Origin: Martelella mediterranea DSM 17316
GTDB taxonomy: Bacteria > Pseudomonadota > Alphaproteobacteria > Rhizobiales > Rhizobiaceae
NCBI RefSeq assembly: GCF_002043005.1
Contig: NZ_CP020331.1
Span: 186,001 to 250,000, forward strand
Direction: 5' to 3'
DNA length: 64,000 nucleotides
Positions 35,488-44,604 of the stretch are shown here, in pieces (position 1 is the stretch's first letter; each line of letters begins with the position of its first letter). The notes beneath the pieces are model-generated. The model saw only the letters and a program-made list of their open reading frames with translations. It searched no databases and was not told the origin of the DNA. Position numbers and translations under genes: made by a program.

Positions 35488-36855
35488 TTATGCGATGGAA
35501 CGCCGCACAGGCGTCACGGCGAGAAGCCCGGGCAGGACGTCGGAGGTCATGATGATCTTGCGCAGGTCGTCGGCGGTTTCGGGCGGCAGAACCTCCCGCG
35601 CCAGCTCGTCATATTTCTCGAACAGCTCGGCATCGGTCAGCGGATCGTCCGGGTCGCCCTTGCGCGTCGGCTGGAATTGCTCGAGCGCCTGCCCCGATTT
35701 CAGGATGATCTTCAGCCGCGCCTGACGCTTGACCGGATAGGCCGCGGCGATTTCCGCATCCTCGGTGACCGAGACCCTGGACATGAAGGCGCGCAGATCC
35801 GCGCGGTTCAGCGCTTCCGGCGTAAAGGCCGCCAGACGCACGCCGCCCAGATGCAGAAGGGCGGCAGTGCAGTACTGCACGCTGAACCGGGCATCCCGAG
35901 CGGTGTTGACGTCCATCCGGTCGCAGATCGAAACGGTCGGGCCGTAGCCGCTCACCTCGATCCGCTCGACATCTTCGGGGCCGAACGGCTGTTTGACCTG
36001 CATCGCCCGGATGCCGTCGAGGGTCGGAAAGATGTGTCCGCAGCAGCCATGGTTCTTGAAGGTCATGTGCGAAATCGGGGTCCAGTCGCCCAGCCCGGCG
36101 AGACCCGCTTCCCAGTTCCCGGTGCCGTCGCTTGTGGCGGCGGCATAGCCATGCGCCGCGTCGAGACTGCCCGGAGAACCGGTCACACCTTCGGCGGCGG
36201 CAAGCCCGGCAAGCACGCCCGCGTCGGCGGCATGGCCGCAATGCATGGGCTTGGTCTGACCTTCACCCTGAAGATTTTCCTGATGGCCACCTGCGAAGCT
36301 GCTGGAAATCGCGATGGCATGGGCGATCTGCTCGGCATTGCAGCCCTTGAGCATTGCGGTCGAAACGGCTGCTCCCATGGTGCCGACGGTCGCGGTGATG
36401 TGCCAATTGCGGTAGTGGCTGGGCTGCAGCGCCATTGCGATCCGGCAACCGACCTCGTAGCCGCCGATCACCGCGCGGTGAAAAGCCTCGGCGCTGGCGC
36501 CTTCCGCCTGTGCCACGGCCAGCGCGGCGGCGATTGTCGGACTGCCCGGATGATAGCCCCCGTCGCGGAAAATATCATCGAACTCGACCGTATGGCTGGC
36601 GGTGCCGTTCATGAGCGCCGCATGGCGAGCGCAAACCCGCTGCCCCTCCACATAGGACGCCGCTTCGCCGGCGCCTCGCTCGGTGGCGAGCGCGCGCGAC
36701 AACGCCAGGGCGGGGCCTTCGGCGCAACCGGGCAGCAGAGCCGCGAACCAATCCAGTACGGCGCGGCGTGTGTCGTGTTCGACCGCGTCGGTCAGCGGGC
36801 GCGTCTGCCACGCTTCGGCGGCCTGCGCCAGGATCGTCAATGGATTGCCGGACAT
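35488..36855 (-). CDS. MmgE/PrpD family protein
   Basis: The 455-residue protein carries the MmgE/PrpD hallmarks: NGTASHTVEFDDIF in the N-terminal helical domain, GYEVGCRIAMALQPSHYRNW, TATVGTMGAAVSTAMLKG, and the lid-domain segment KNHGCCGHIFPTLDGI. Known members dehydrate 2-methylcitrate or epimerise or decarboxylate small dicarboxylic acids (for example iminodisuccinate epimerase, cis-aconitate decarboxylase), so a polycarboxylate substrate is expected. It starts 4 bases after the SDR stop, which indicates coupling, and shares a cluster with a TTT uptake system for carboxylates. Confidence 0.9.
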   Translation of the reverse strand: MSGNPLTILAQAAEAWQTRPLTDAVEHDTRRAVLDWFAALLPGCAEGPALALSRALATERGAGEAASYVEGQRVCARHAALMNGTASHTVEFDDIFRDGGYHPGSPTIAAALAVAQAEGASAEAFHRAVIGGYEVGCRIAMALQPSHYRNWHITATVGTMGAAVSTAMLKGCNAEQIAHAIAISSSFAGGHQENLQGEGQTKPMHCGHAADAGVLAGLAAAEGVTGSPGSLDAAHGYAAATSDGTGNWEAGLAGLGDWTPISHMTFKNHGCCGHIFPTLDGIRAMQVKQPFGPEDVERIEVSGYGPTVSICDRMDVNTARDARFSVQYCTAALLHLGGVRLAAFTPEALNRADLRAFMSRVSVTEDAEIAAAYPVKRQARLKIILKSGQALEQFQPTRKGDPDDPLTDAELFEKYDELAREVLPPETADDLRKIIMTSDVLPGLLAVTPVRRSIA

Positions 36856-36859
36856 GCAC

Positions 36860-37651
36860 CTACCCCCTTTTCAGCAACAGGCCGCCATCGACGGGAAGCA
36901 GCGCGCCAGTGATGTATTTGGCCTCGTCCGAGGCCAGGAAAACGGCGGCGTTCGCGACATCAAGGGCTTCGCCCATGTGTCCCATCGGCACCATGGCATC
37001 GCGCTCGGCGCGAATCTCCTCGCGCGTCCGCCCGGTTTCGGCGGCCCGGCGCTCGATGGCCATGGGCGTGTCGATCAGGCCCGGCACGATAACATTTGCC
37101 CGCACGCCAAAGCGCGCATTCTCAGCGGCGATGTGCTGGGTGAAGGTATTGATCGCGCCTTTCGAGGTCTTGTAGGCAACCGTCGGCCGCATCGACAGCG
37201 ACGACGTCGATGAAATGTTGATGATGGAGCCGGATCTGCGCTCGCGCATCGAGGGCAGGGCCGCCTTGCAGAGCATGAACATGCTCTTCAGGTTAAGCGT
37301 CATGATGCGATCCCAAACATCGGCGTCGAGATCCGTGGTCGCGCGATCGCCTTTCGACATGCCGACATTGTTGTGCAGGATGTCGATGCGGCCGAACGTG
37401 TCCAGGGTCTCGCCTACGATGTTCCGGCACGCCGCCTCTTCGGTCACGTCCGCGGCAAGGACCAGTGCCTTGTCCTCACCGATCATCTCGCGGGTTTCCT
37501 CGGCGAAATCCCGGTTGATATCCACAAGAACGCAGGTTGCGCCCTCCTGGGCGAACCGGATCGCTGTTGCGCGGCCGTTTCCGGGGGTCGACCCGGGCTG
37601 CTGCCCGGCGCCGGTTATGATCGCGATTTTGCCGCTCAGTCTTCCACTCAT
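36860..37651 (-). CDS. Short-chain dehydrogenase/reductase (SDR)
   Basis: The 263-residue classical SDR has SGKIAIITGAGQQPGSTPGN, a nucleotide-binding glycine loop lengthened by several residues, then HNNVG, the catalytic Ser in IINISSTSS, and YKTSK (Tyr, Lys). The end ASDEAKYITGALLPVDGG is typical of FabG-like enzymes. The Asp in LVDIN suggests NAD preference. It probably oxidises a hydroxyacyl intermediate handled by the neighbouring crotonase and MmgE/PrpD proteins. A second SDR in the window (52230-53030) shares the same unusual extended glycine loop. Confidence 0.9.
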   Translation of the reverse strand: MSGRLSGKIAIITGAGQQPGSTPGNGRATAIRFAQEGATCVLVDINRDFAEETREMIGEDKALVLAADVTEEAACRNIVGETLDTFGRIDILHNNVGMSKGDRATTDLDADVWDRIMTLNLKSMFMLCKAALPSMRERRSGSIINISSTSSLSMRPTVAYKTSKGAINTFTQHIAAENARFGVRANVIVPGLIDTPMAIERRAAETGRTREEIRAERDAMVPMGHMGEALDVANAAVFLASDEAKYITGALLPVDGGLLLKRG

Positions 37652-37753
37652 GATGGACCAGATCCTTCCCGAAGTTCAGGTCAGTCTAGCAGTGAGAACT
37701 CTAGGGCGGACCTGACTAGATGTTAGGATCGGCAAATCGCGGGTCTGACCGTT

Positions 37754-38683
37754 TCAGTCGCGGCCGGGTGCGCCTGATTTGAAGAATTCGCGCGGCTGGC
37801 CCACCTGATCGAGCAACCAGTCGATAAAGCGCTTGGTTTTCAGGCTGACCGACGCGGTGGTTGGCCAGATCACGTAAAACGCCGCGCCGGTAGGTATCCG
37901 CATCTCCAGAGGCCGGACCAACCGACCTGCGGCAATCACATCGTCAAGCAGGCCGAGCTGGCCGATGGCAAGACCAAAGCCTTGCTGAGCGGCGGAGTAG
38001 GTCAGGAGCGATGTTTCGAAATCCGTTCCGGAGTTGACGTCCAGATCGACTTCGACGGCGTTTGCCCAAAACTCCCACGCGCGCCGGCGGTAGCGTGAAT
38101 GCAGAAGTTCACCCTTGCTCACCTCTTCAGGCGCGTGCAGTCCTCCGATCGAATCGAGATAGGACTGGCTGCAGACGACATCGACCTCTTCATCCCAGAG
38201 CTTGCGGCTGCGCGTATCCCGCCAATCGCCCTTGCCAAGTTGAAGCGCGACATCAAGATGCGTGCCGCGAAAGTCCAGAGGTTCGACCGTCGTGTCAAAA
38301 CGAATGCGGATATCGGTATGCCGATGTCTGAAATCCATAAGCTTTGGCATGAGCCAATGGTGGGCAACGGTTGGGTGGACACGCAGGTTGACGGTACCTT
38401 CCGTCTCGTGGCTGATCATGCGCTGGGTCGCGCGCTCCAGGTCATCGAAGAGCGCCGCAATTTCAAGACCAAAAGCACGGCCGGCTTCGGTCAGTTTTGC
38501 CGATCGAACGCCACGTTCAAACAGGCTGACATTCAAGTAGTCCTCGAGAATCGAAATCTGGCGGCTGATCGCCACCTGACTCACGCCCAGTTCCCTGGCT
38601 GCGGCGGTGAAGGTCTTGTGACGCGAGGCGACCGCGAAAGAGCGCAGCGGGTTCAAGGGAAGGCTGATACGGCGGCGTTGCAT
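37754..38683 (-). CDS. LysR family regulator (GcvA-like)
   Basis: The 309-residue protein starts LPLNPLRSFAVASRHKTFTA and AARELGVSQVAISRQISILE, the GcvA-type helix-turn-helix, followed by a PBP2-type effector domain (VHPTVAHHWLMPKLMDFRHR, GLAIGQLGLLDDVIAAGRLV). It lies 102 bases upstream of the SDR on the same strand and is divergent from the AbrB-like gene. It is the obvious regulator of this cluster. Confidence 0.9.
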   Translation of the reverse strand: MQRRRISLPLNPLRSFAVASRHKTFTAAARELGVSQVAISRQISILEDYLNVSLFERGVRSAKLTEAGRAFGLEIAALFDDLERATQRMISHETEGTVNLRVHPTVAHHWLMPKLMDFRHRHTDIRIRFDTTVEPLDFRGTHLDVALQLGKGDWRDTRSRKLWDEEVDVVCSQSYLDSIGGLHAPEEVSKGELLHSRYRRRAWEFWANAVEVDLDVNSGTDFETSLLTYSAAQQGFGLAIGQLGLLDDVIAAGRLVRPLEMRIPTGAAFYVIWPTTASVSLKTKRFIDWLLDQVGQPREFFKSGAPGRD

Positions 38684-38797
38684 AAGCTAAGGTTAACCAT
38701 GGCGTACTAACGGGCAGTTATTGCCCATTTTAGTTAGGTTAAGCTTCAGTGTGATAAGGGGTCAAGTCTGCGGCGGATCTCTGGCCAGAATAAAGTT
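38684..38797. promoter_or_regulatory. Divergent control region with AGGTTAA repeats
   Basis: Between the LysR gene and the AbrB-like gene, CTAAGGTTAAC (38688-38697) and TTAGGTTAAG (38734-38743) share the core AGGTTAA 46 bases apart. A TTAGGCTAAG copy also occurs upstream of tctB. These are candidate LysR binding half-sites. Confidence 0.45.
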
Positions 38798-38803
38798 GTG
38801 CTC

Positions 38804-39922
38804 ATGCCTCAAAACTCTCACGCGCCTGCTCCGGCCGCGCGCCCTTCTGACTCCGGCCCGCTACGCTTTTTCAAGGTCGTTCTGCTTCTTCTTGCGTCCG
38901 CGCTCGCGGGCTGGGGGTTCCAACGCATCGGCGCCCCTCTGCCGTGGATGATCGGGCCTTTGGTGCTGACCTCGTTGGTTTTCATGGTCCTTGCGCCATC
39001 GATGAGTGTGCCCGATCGTCTGCGTCCGGGAGGACAGGTCGTGGTTGCAACTCAGGTCGGACTGGCGTTTTCGCCCGCCGCGCTTGGCATGCTGCTGGAT
39101 CTTGCTCCGGTGATTATTGGCACGGCGCTCGCAAGCGGAATGTGCATTATGGCCGTCGCGTTTTTATTCGCGCGGCTCACGCGGCAGAGCGTGGCGCAAA
39201 GCTTCCTGTCTTCCGCGCCGACCAGTCCGGTGGAAGCGGCGACCATGGCCGCCGCCGCCGGGCTCAATCCGGTGCCGGTGATTTTTTCGCAAACCGTCAG
39301 ACTTGCGGCCGTCGTTCTGGTGGTGCCCTTCGCCCTTTACGCCATCGAGGGCTGGCCGGATGCGAGCCGTCCTCCGGTGACCTTCGACGTTAGCTTCCAA
39401 GCGGATATCGTGCTTCTGGTGGTCCTTGGTATCGCAGGCGCCATGATTTTTCGCCGCCTTGGCGTGCCGAACCCGAATTTCCTGGGGCCGATGACCTTTG
39501 CCGCCGTCCTTTCCGTGGCGGGGATCGCGTTGACGCCGTACCCGTTGCTGATGATCGCGGCGGCACAGATCGTGCTGGGCAGCTGGCTTGGCGCGCAATT
39601 CCGACGGGAGGTTCTGACCACGGCGCTTGGCATGTCGGTGATGGCCATCGCCTCATCAATGCTTCTGCTGTTGCTTTGCTCGCTTTGCGCGATCGCTATC
39701 GCTGCCATCTCCGGCTTGGACTGGAAAGCGGTGGTTCTCGGCGCGGCGCCCGGCGGCGCCGTGGAAATGGCACTGACGGCGAAGTTCCTGGGGGAAAACG
39801 TGGTGCTGATCACCACCTTTCACATCGTGCGTATTTTCATCTTCATGCCCAGCATCCCATGGATCGTGAAGGGATTGCTGCGCTACGATCAACGGAACGA
39901 CCTTGGAGATAAAACCTCATGA
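38804..39922 (+). CDS. AbrB-family integral membrane protein (PF05145 type)
   Basis: The protein of about 372 residues is almost wholly hydrophobic with about ten membrane helices and an internal duplication of the AbrB module. The signature LPWMIGPLVLTSLVFMV occurs near the N-terminus, and GAAPGGAVEMALTAKFLGEN in the second half. SAPTSPVEAATMAAAAGLNP is the corresponding motif of the first half. Despite the name (regulator of aidB expression), members are membrane proteins probably involved in transport. A GTG at 38798 is an alternative start. It overlaps the dehydrogenase gene by ATGA. Confidence 0.85.
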   Translation: MPQNSHAPAPAARPSDSGPLRFFKVVLLLLASALAGWGFQRIGAPLPWMIGPLVLTSLVFMVLAPSMSVPDRLRPGGQVVVATQVGLAFSPAALGMLLDLAPVIIGTALASGMCIMAVAFLFARLTRQSVAQSFLSSAPTSPVEAATMAAAAGLNPVPVIFSQTVRLAAVVLVVPFALYAIEGWPDASRPPVTFDVSFQADIVLLVVLGIAGAMIFRRLGVPNPNFLGPMTFAAVLSVAGIALTPYPLLMIAAAQIVLGSWLGAQFRREVLTTALGMSVMAIASSMLLLLLCSLCAIAIAAISGLDWKAVVLGAAPGGAVEMALTAKFLGENVVLITTFHIVRIFIFMPSIPWIVKGLLRYDQRNDLGDKTS

Positions 39923-40899
39923 CACCTCTGAGACAACTGCCCGCCGGACGTATGGCGCGCGTCGCTATTCTGGACGACTATATGGGCGTGGCGCGGGATC
40001 TGGCCGATTGGTCGCGGCTGGAAGACCGTGCCGAACTGACTTTTTTCCGTCACGCAATCCCGCCGGAGCGCATCGCCGAAGAGCTGGCGGACTTCGACGC
40101 CATTTGTCTGATGCGCGAGCGCACCGATCTGCCAGCCGAACTGCTGCGCGCCCTGCCGAACTTAAAGGCAATAGCCAGGACAGGCCGTCGGACGCGCACG
40201 CTCGACGTCGACGCGGCAGCTGAACTCGGCATCGCTGTCATGTCGACTTCGGGCAGCGGCGATGGCATCTACGCGACGGTCGAACTGGCCTGGGGGCTGA
40301 TCATCGGATTGATGCGCCACATACCCGAGGAGGCGGGCGCAATGCGTGAAGGGGCCTGGCAATCCCGCCTCGGCAACGCGCTTTACGGCAAGACCCTCGG
40401 GCTTGTGGGCCTCGGCAAGCTGGGGACGCGCATGGCGCTGGTGGCAAAAGCCTTCGGCATGAACGTGATCGCCTGGAGCCCGAACCTGACAGCGGAACGG
40501 GCGCGGGAAGGGGGCGCCGACTATGTCGACAAGGAGACGCTGTTCCGCTCGGCCGACATCGTATCGCTGCACCTTGTCCTCGGCCCGACGACCAGGGGAA
40601 TCGTCGGCGCCGGAGATCTGGGGCGCATGCGACCCGAGGCGATCCTGATCAACACCGCCCGCGGTCCTCTGGTGGATGGCGAGGCCTTGCTCGAAGCCCT
40701 GCGAACCCGACGCATTCGGGGCGCGGGCATCGATGTGTATGATGGCGAACCTCTGGCTTCGTCCCACCCGATCCGCAAGGTACCGAATGCACTGCTCACC
40801 CCCCACCTGGGATATTCCGTGCGCGAGACATTCGAGCGTTTCTATGCGGAGACCGTGGACAATCTCGACGCCTGGTTGAGCGAACGTCCTGTCTTCTGA
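39919..40899 (+). CDS. D-2-hydroxyacid dehydrogenase
   Basis: The 326-residue NAD-dependent enzyme starts at the ATGA overlap with the AbrB-like gene, with TTGGAG upstream; an internal ATG at 39952 is less likely. The Rossmann motif is LGLVGLGKLGTRMALVAKAF. The catalytic Arg is in ILINTARGPLVDGEALLEAL, the Glu in DVYDGEPLASSHP, and the His in LLTPHLGYSVRE. It reduces a 2-oxoacid or oxidises a D-2-hydroxyacid. Its context with carboxylate transport and MmgE/PrpD suggests an unusual hydroxy-carboxylic acid. Confidence 0.92.
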   Translation: MTPLRQLPAGRMARVAILDDYMGVARDLADWSRLEDRAELTFFRHAIPPERIAEELADFDAICLMRERTDLPAELLRALPNLKAIARTGRRTRTLDVDAAAELGIAVMSTSGSGDGIYATVELAWGLIIGLMRHIPEEAGAMREGAWQSRLGNALYGKTLGLVGLGKLGTRMALVAKAFGMNVIAWSPNLTAERAREGGADYVDKETLFRSADIVSLHLVLGPTTRGIVGAGDLGRMRPEAILINTARGPLVDGEALLEALRTRRIRGAGIDVYDGEPLASSHPIRKVPNALLTPHLGYSVRETFERFYAETVDNLDAWLSERPVF

Positions 40900-40914
40900 C
40901 TGCCGGAACGAAAA

Positions 40915-40942
40915 CAGCCGGCCCCCCTGGCGGGACCGGCTG
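40915..40942. terminator. Hairpin between convergent dehydrogenase and tctC
   Basis: CAGCCGGCCCCC and CGGGACCGGCTG pair with one mismatch around a short loop, placed between two converging genes. It could terminate both directions, although there is no long T-run. Confidence 0.6.
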
Positions 40943-40964
40943 CGAACCAGGTTGGAAGATCGCT

Positions 40965-41918
40965 TTACTGACCGATGCCGCGCTTTTCGGCCAGATTCTT
41001 CCAGGTTTTCAGATCGCGCAGATAGACGTCCTTGAACTCGTCAGGCGTCAGCTTGCCCGCGACTGCAAAGTTCTGTTCGAGCTGCTCCTTCATGGTGTCC
41101 GAGGCCATTGCCTTCGCCAGATCAGCATTGATCTTTTCCACCAGAGCCGGATCCATGCCGGCGGGACCGAACATTGCAACCCAACCCTTGATGTCGACAC
41201 CGGAGATGCCGGCCTCACCGCTCGATGGAACATCGGGCAACAGTTCGAAGCGTTCCGGTGCCAGCACCGCCAGGGCCTTGAGACGCCCGTCATTGACATA
41301 GGGCATCACGCTCGCGGTGGTCGAGATGTAAGTGTCCGCATGTCCGCCCATGAGATTGGTTGCCGCTTCCCCGCCGCCATTGAAATGGACGACATCCGCG
41401 GGAAGGTTGGCCGCATCGATCACCAGTTCGGACATGAAGTGGCTGGAACTGCCGGGACCGGCGGTTGACATGAACAGAGGACGTTCTTCCGCTTCCTTCA
41501 GAAGACCGGCGAAATCGTCGGATTCGACCTTGGCTCCACCCACCATGACATAAGGACTGGTGATCAACAGGGAAATCGGCGTGACATCCGTTTCGGGATC
41601 GTATTGGAGGTCCTTTTGAAGAGCCGGGGCCGTGGAGATGGCCGCGGTATTGATCAGCAGGGTTTGGCCATCGGGGGCGGCCTGCGTCATTTCGGTAGTG
41701 CCGATCATCGAACCCGCGCCGGGCTTGTTCACGACCACGACCGGCTGTCCCCATATTTTCTCCAGCTCGATGGCCAGCGGGCGCGCGGTCATATCCGTGG
41801 ATCCGCCGGTGCCATAGGGGACGATAATCGTTACGGGCCCGTTCGGGAAATCTTCTTGTGCGCTGGCGACGGTCGCGCCGAGCGTCAGTGCGATCACTGC
41901 TCCTAGAAACGTTTTCAT
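40965..41918 (-). CDS. tctC: TctC/Bug-family periplasmic substrate-binding protein
   Basis: The start is ATG 41918, preceded by an AAGGAGGAG ribosome-binding site. The first 20 residues (MKTFLGAVIALTLGATVASA) are a signal peptide. The mature protein has the Bug motifs ITIIVPYGTGGSTDMTARPL-like start, INKPGAGSMIGTTEMTQAAP-like loop and GWVAMFGPAGMDPALVEKIN. It binds a carboxylate in the periplasm and delivers it to the TctA-TctB permease encoded just upstream. It is third in the tctB-tctA-tctC operon, 109 bases after tctA. Confidence 0.93.
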   Translation of the reverse strand: MKTFLGAVIALTLGATVASAQEDFPNGPVTIIVPYGTGGSTDMTARPLAIELEKIWGQPVVVVNKPGAGSMIGTTEMTQAAPDGQTLLINTAAISTAPALQKDLQYDPETDVTPISLLITSPYVMVGGAKVESDDFAGLLKEAEERPLFMSTAGPGSSSHFMSELVIDAANLPADVVHFNGGGEAATNLMGGHADTYISTTASVMPYVNDGRLKALAVLAPERFELLPDVPSSGEAGISGVDIKGWVAMFGPAGMDPALVEKINADLAKAMASDTMKEQLEQNFAVAGKLTPDEFKDVYLRDLKTWKNLAEKRGIGQ

Positions 41919-42027
41919 TATACTCTCCTCCTTGATTGAACTGTTTCGATTCCTGCAACTGCGTATTTTCCGGACCGCCGGGCGACCCGCCACGGACCCG
42001 GCTGTTGGTCCCATGGCAATTTCAAAA

Positions 42028-43557
42028 CTAGCCTCCGACCGAGGTTTGTTCGGTCTTGTACATCCGATCGCGCTTGCGCTTGCGCACCGCGCTGATCAGG
42101 GTCCAGACCAGCAGGGCAAGCGATATGGCCAGAACTGTGCCTGAGATTGGCCGCTCAACCAGAGAGATCACATCGCCACGGGCCAGCACCATGGCGCGGC
42201 GGAACTGCATCTCGACCAGCGGGCCAAGCACGAAGCCGAGCAACAGAGGGGCTGCAGGCAGTCTCGCGATGCGCATTGCAAAACCGATGATCCCGAAGCC
42301 GAGAACCATGAAGACATCGGCGGGGTTCGAACGCACGCTGTAGGAGCCGATGCACAGGAACACGATGATTGCGGGGTAGAGGTAGTGATACGGGATCAAC
42401 AGCAGCCGCACCCAGATGCCGATAAGAGGGAGGTTCAGGACCAGCAGCAACAGGTTTCCGATCCAGAAGCTCATGACCAGGCCCCAGAACAGGGACGGTT
42501 GTTCGACGATCAGCGTGGGCCCCGGCTGAATGCCGTGGATCATCAACGCCCCGAGCATCAGCGCCATTGTGGCGCTTCCGGGAATGCCGAGCGTCAGCGT
42601 CGGAATGAAGGCGGTCTGGTCGGCCGCGTTGTTTGCGGTTTCGGGAGCGACAACGCCCTCGATCACGCCGGTCCCGAATTTTTCCGGATGCTTGGACATG
42701 TGCTTTTCGACGGCATACGCCATGAAGGCCGCGATCGAGGGGCCAGTCCCCGGAAGCGCGCCGAAGAACGATCCGATCGACGAGCCGCGCAGGCCCGGCA
42801 TCCAGGAGCGACGCCAGTCTTCCCTGGTGGGAAGCATGTTCAGCAGTTTGGCGCTGGATTTGTCGATCTTGGCGCTCCGCGTGGCGCCGATGGAAGACAG
42901 GATCTCGCCGACCCCGAAGAGGCCCATAGCCATCGCGCTGATCCCGAAGCCTTCAAGAAGGCTCATGGACCCGAAGGTGAAGCGGCCGACGCCGCTTTGG
43001 CTGTCGGTGCCGACAGTGGCGATCAGCATGCCGAACACCACCATTGCGAGCCCCTTCGACGGCGAGGCGTTTGCGATCGTGGATGCGGCAACAAGGCCGA
43101 GCATCATGAGCGAGAAGTATTCTGCCGGACCAAAGGTAAGCGCATACTCCGCAATCAGGGGCGAGAACAGGCTGAGGATGATGATGCCGATCGACCCGCC
43201 CACGAAGGATGCGATGGTCGTCATGAACAGAGCGACGCCAGCGCGCCCCTGCTGTGCCATGGGATAGCCGTCAAGACAGGTGACTGCGGAAGACGTGGCG
43301 CCGGGAATATTCAGCAGGATAGAGGCCGTCGAGCCGCCATAGGTGGTGCCGTAATAAATCCCCGCCAGCATGATCAACGCGGCCGTCGGATCGAGATAGA
43401 ACGTGATCGGGAACAGCATCGAGATCGCGGCGAGCGGCCCAACGCCCGGGATCACCCCGACAAAGGTTCCAAGGAACACGCCGGCGAAACAGTACATCAG
43501 GTTTGCCGGCGTGATCGCCGTTTCAAGCCCGAGGGCGAAATTTGCGAGCAGTTCCAT
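42028..43557 (-). CDS. tctA: TTT transporter large permease TctA
   Basis: The start is ATG 43557, overlapping the tctB stop (TGATG). The 509-residue protein has about eleven membrane helices and the duplicated TctA signatures: GVIPGVGPLAAISMLFPITF and YGGSTASILLNIPGATSS in the first half, GSFFGALPGTGPSIAAFMAY and TLTLGIPGSATMALMLGAL in the second. It forms the cation-coupled channel for the carboxylate captured by TctC. Confidence 0.95.
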   Translation of the reverse strand: MELLANFALGLETAITPANLMYCFAGVFLGTFVGVIPGVGPLAAISMLFPITFYLDPTAALIMLAGIYYGTTYGGSTASILLNIPGATSSAVTCLDGYPMAQQGRAGVALFMTTIASFVGGSIGIIILSLFSPLIAEYALTFGPAEYFSLMMLGLVAASTIANASPSKGLAMVVFGMLIATVGTDSQSGVGRFTFGSMSLLEGFGISAMAMGLFGVGEILSSIGATRSAKIDKSSAKLLNMLPTREDWRRSWMPGLRGSSIGSFFGALPGTGPSIAAFMAYAVEKHMSKHPEKFGTGVIEGVVAPETANNAADQTAFIPTLTLGIPGSATMALMLGALMIHGIQPGPTLIVEQPSLFWGLVMSFWIGNLLLLVLNLPLIGIWVRLLLIPYHYLYPAIIVFLCIGSYSVRSNPADVFMVLGFGIIGFAMRIARLPAAPLLLGFVLGPLVEMQFRRAMVLARGDVISLVERPISGTVLAISLALLVWTLISAVRKRKRDRMYKTEQTSVGG

Positions 43558-44006
43558 CAGAAGGGCCAATCAAAGGAATGGATGGGCAGGCCGAGGCCGA
43601 GGATAAAGATCGCCCAGGTCAAGAAGGCCATTGACGCGCCGAGAAGAAGGGCGCTCACCAGCGGGACGCGCTTTTCAGCGAAAGTTGCGATCACGACCGT
43701 CAGGAATACGGCGGGGACGAGCCCCAGCGTCTCGATCGTGAATGCAAAAGCCAGGATGCTGCCTGATATCACCAGAAAGGGACGGAAAGGCAGAACGATA
43801 GCGTCGCCTTTTTTGAGGAATCCCGGAATGGCGATGGAGAGGCCAAACCCCGCGAGAATAACGCCCAGGGACACCGGCACCATGGCCGGCCCCATCCTGC
43901 TGACTGTTCCCAGAGAATAGTGCTGTGCCGCATAAAGGGCAGCGAACCCTCCGATCAGCGCCAACGCCAAACCTGTAAAAATGTCTCTGTAGTCTCGATC
44001 AAGCAC
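43557..44006 (-). CDS. tctB: TTT transporter small permease TctB
   Basis: The 149-residue protein has four hydrophobic helices and the family's YRDIFTGLALALIGGFAALY beginning, with MGPAMVPVSLGVILAGFGLS and a C-terminal FLTWAIFILGLGLPI. It is the first gene of the operon and is divergent from a thioesterase gene. Sequences resembling the LysR/AbrB intergenic motif lie about 75-110 bases upstream. Confidence 0.9.
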   Translation of the reverse strand: MLDRDYRDIFTGLALALIGGFAALYAAQHYSLGTVSRMGPAMVPVSLGVILAGFGLSIAIPGFLKKGDAIVLPFRPFLVISGSILAFAFTIETLGLVPAVFLTVVIATFAEKRVPLVSALLLGASMAFLTWAIFILGLGLPIHSFDWPF

Positions 44007-44082
44007 TTTACCCCTCCCTGTGGTCCAGCGCGTCAGTTTGACGGAGTGTTCAGCCTTCCAAAGAGTTAAGCAATAGGCTAAA

Positions 44083-44115
44083 GCTGGGGCGAGCCTTACA
44101 TTTGGTTAGGCTAAG
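44083..44115. promoter_or_regulatory. TTAGGCTAAG motifs upstream of tctB
   Basis: ATAGGCTAAAG at 44083-44093 and TTAGGCTAAG at 44106-44115 are close copies 23 bases apart, about two helical turns. They are similar to TTAGGTTAAG at 38734. TTAG-N-CTAA is itself palindromic. They are candidate sites for the LysR regulator at 37754-38683. Confidence 0.45.
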
Positions 44116-44165
44116 TATTGGATGGATAGCTTGCGCGTCCGGGCCCGGCGTTTAAGAGTTTTCGT

Positions 44166-44579
44166 ATGGAACATGATCTCATAAAAGCAGGATGGAGCCT
44201 GGAACCGGACGACGGTTTTATCGGCCACGTTGGCGGTCTCTGGCACCGTACGCTTGACGGCCAGCCACAGTTCGCATTCGTCGCTCTGCCGATTCACGCA
44301 AACCGCAACGGGTGGGTGCATGGCGGAATGCTCATGACATTCATGGACAGGGGCCTCGGACAAACGGCGAGACTGTCGGCGGGTGCCGTGCGCGGCGCCA
44401 CGATCAGTCTGAATCACCAGTTTCTCGCCCCCGTAAAGATCGGCGATTTTGTTGAAATGACGCCATGTGTCACCAAAATGTCCTCGCGGATGGTATTTAT
44501 GTCCGCCATTGCCTCTGTTGCAGATAACCCGGTCCTATCAGCCCAGGGCGTCTGGCGCGTCTCGCACAGCAAAAGCTGA
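44166..44579 (+). CDS. PaaI-family hotdog thioesterase
   Basis: The 137-residue protein has the 4HBT hotdog core with the catalytic-site motif NGWVHGGMLMTFMDRGLGQT (HGG followed by a conserved Asp) and a strand pattern ATISLNHQFLAPVKIGDFVE. It should hydrolyse an acyl-CoA, perhaps releasing trapped CoA from dead-end intermediates of the neighbouring catabolic pathways. It is transcribed divergently from tctB and converges on the CoA-ligase gene. Confidence 0.88.
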   Translation: MEHDLIKAGWSLEPDDGFIGHVGGLWHRTLDGQPQFAFVALPIHANRNGWVHGGMLMTFMDRGLGQTARLSAGAVRGATISLNHQFLAPVKIGDFVEMTPCVTKMSSRMVFMSAIASVADNPVLSAQGVWRVSHSKS

Positions 44580-44604
44580 AGCCTGACTGCGCCGTGGCCA
44601 GGGC

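Noticed and set aside
42385..43920. A 511-codon plus-strand open frame
   Set aside because: It is antisense to tctA and tctB. The translation is charged and repetitive with no membrane or domain signature.
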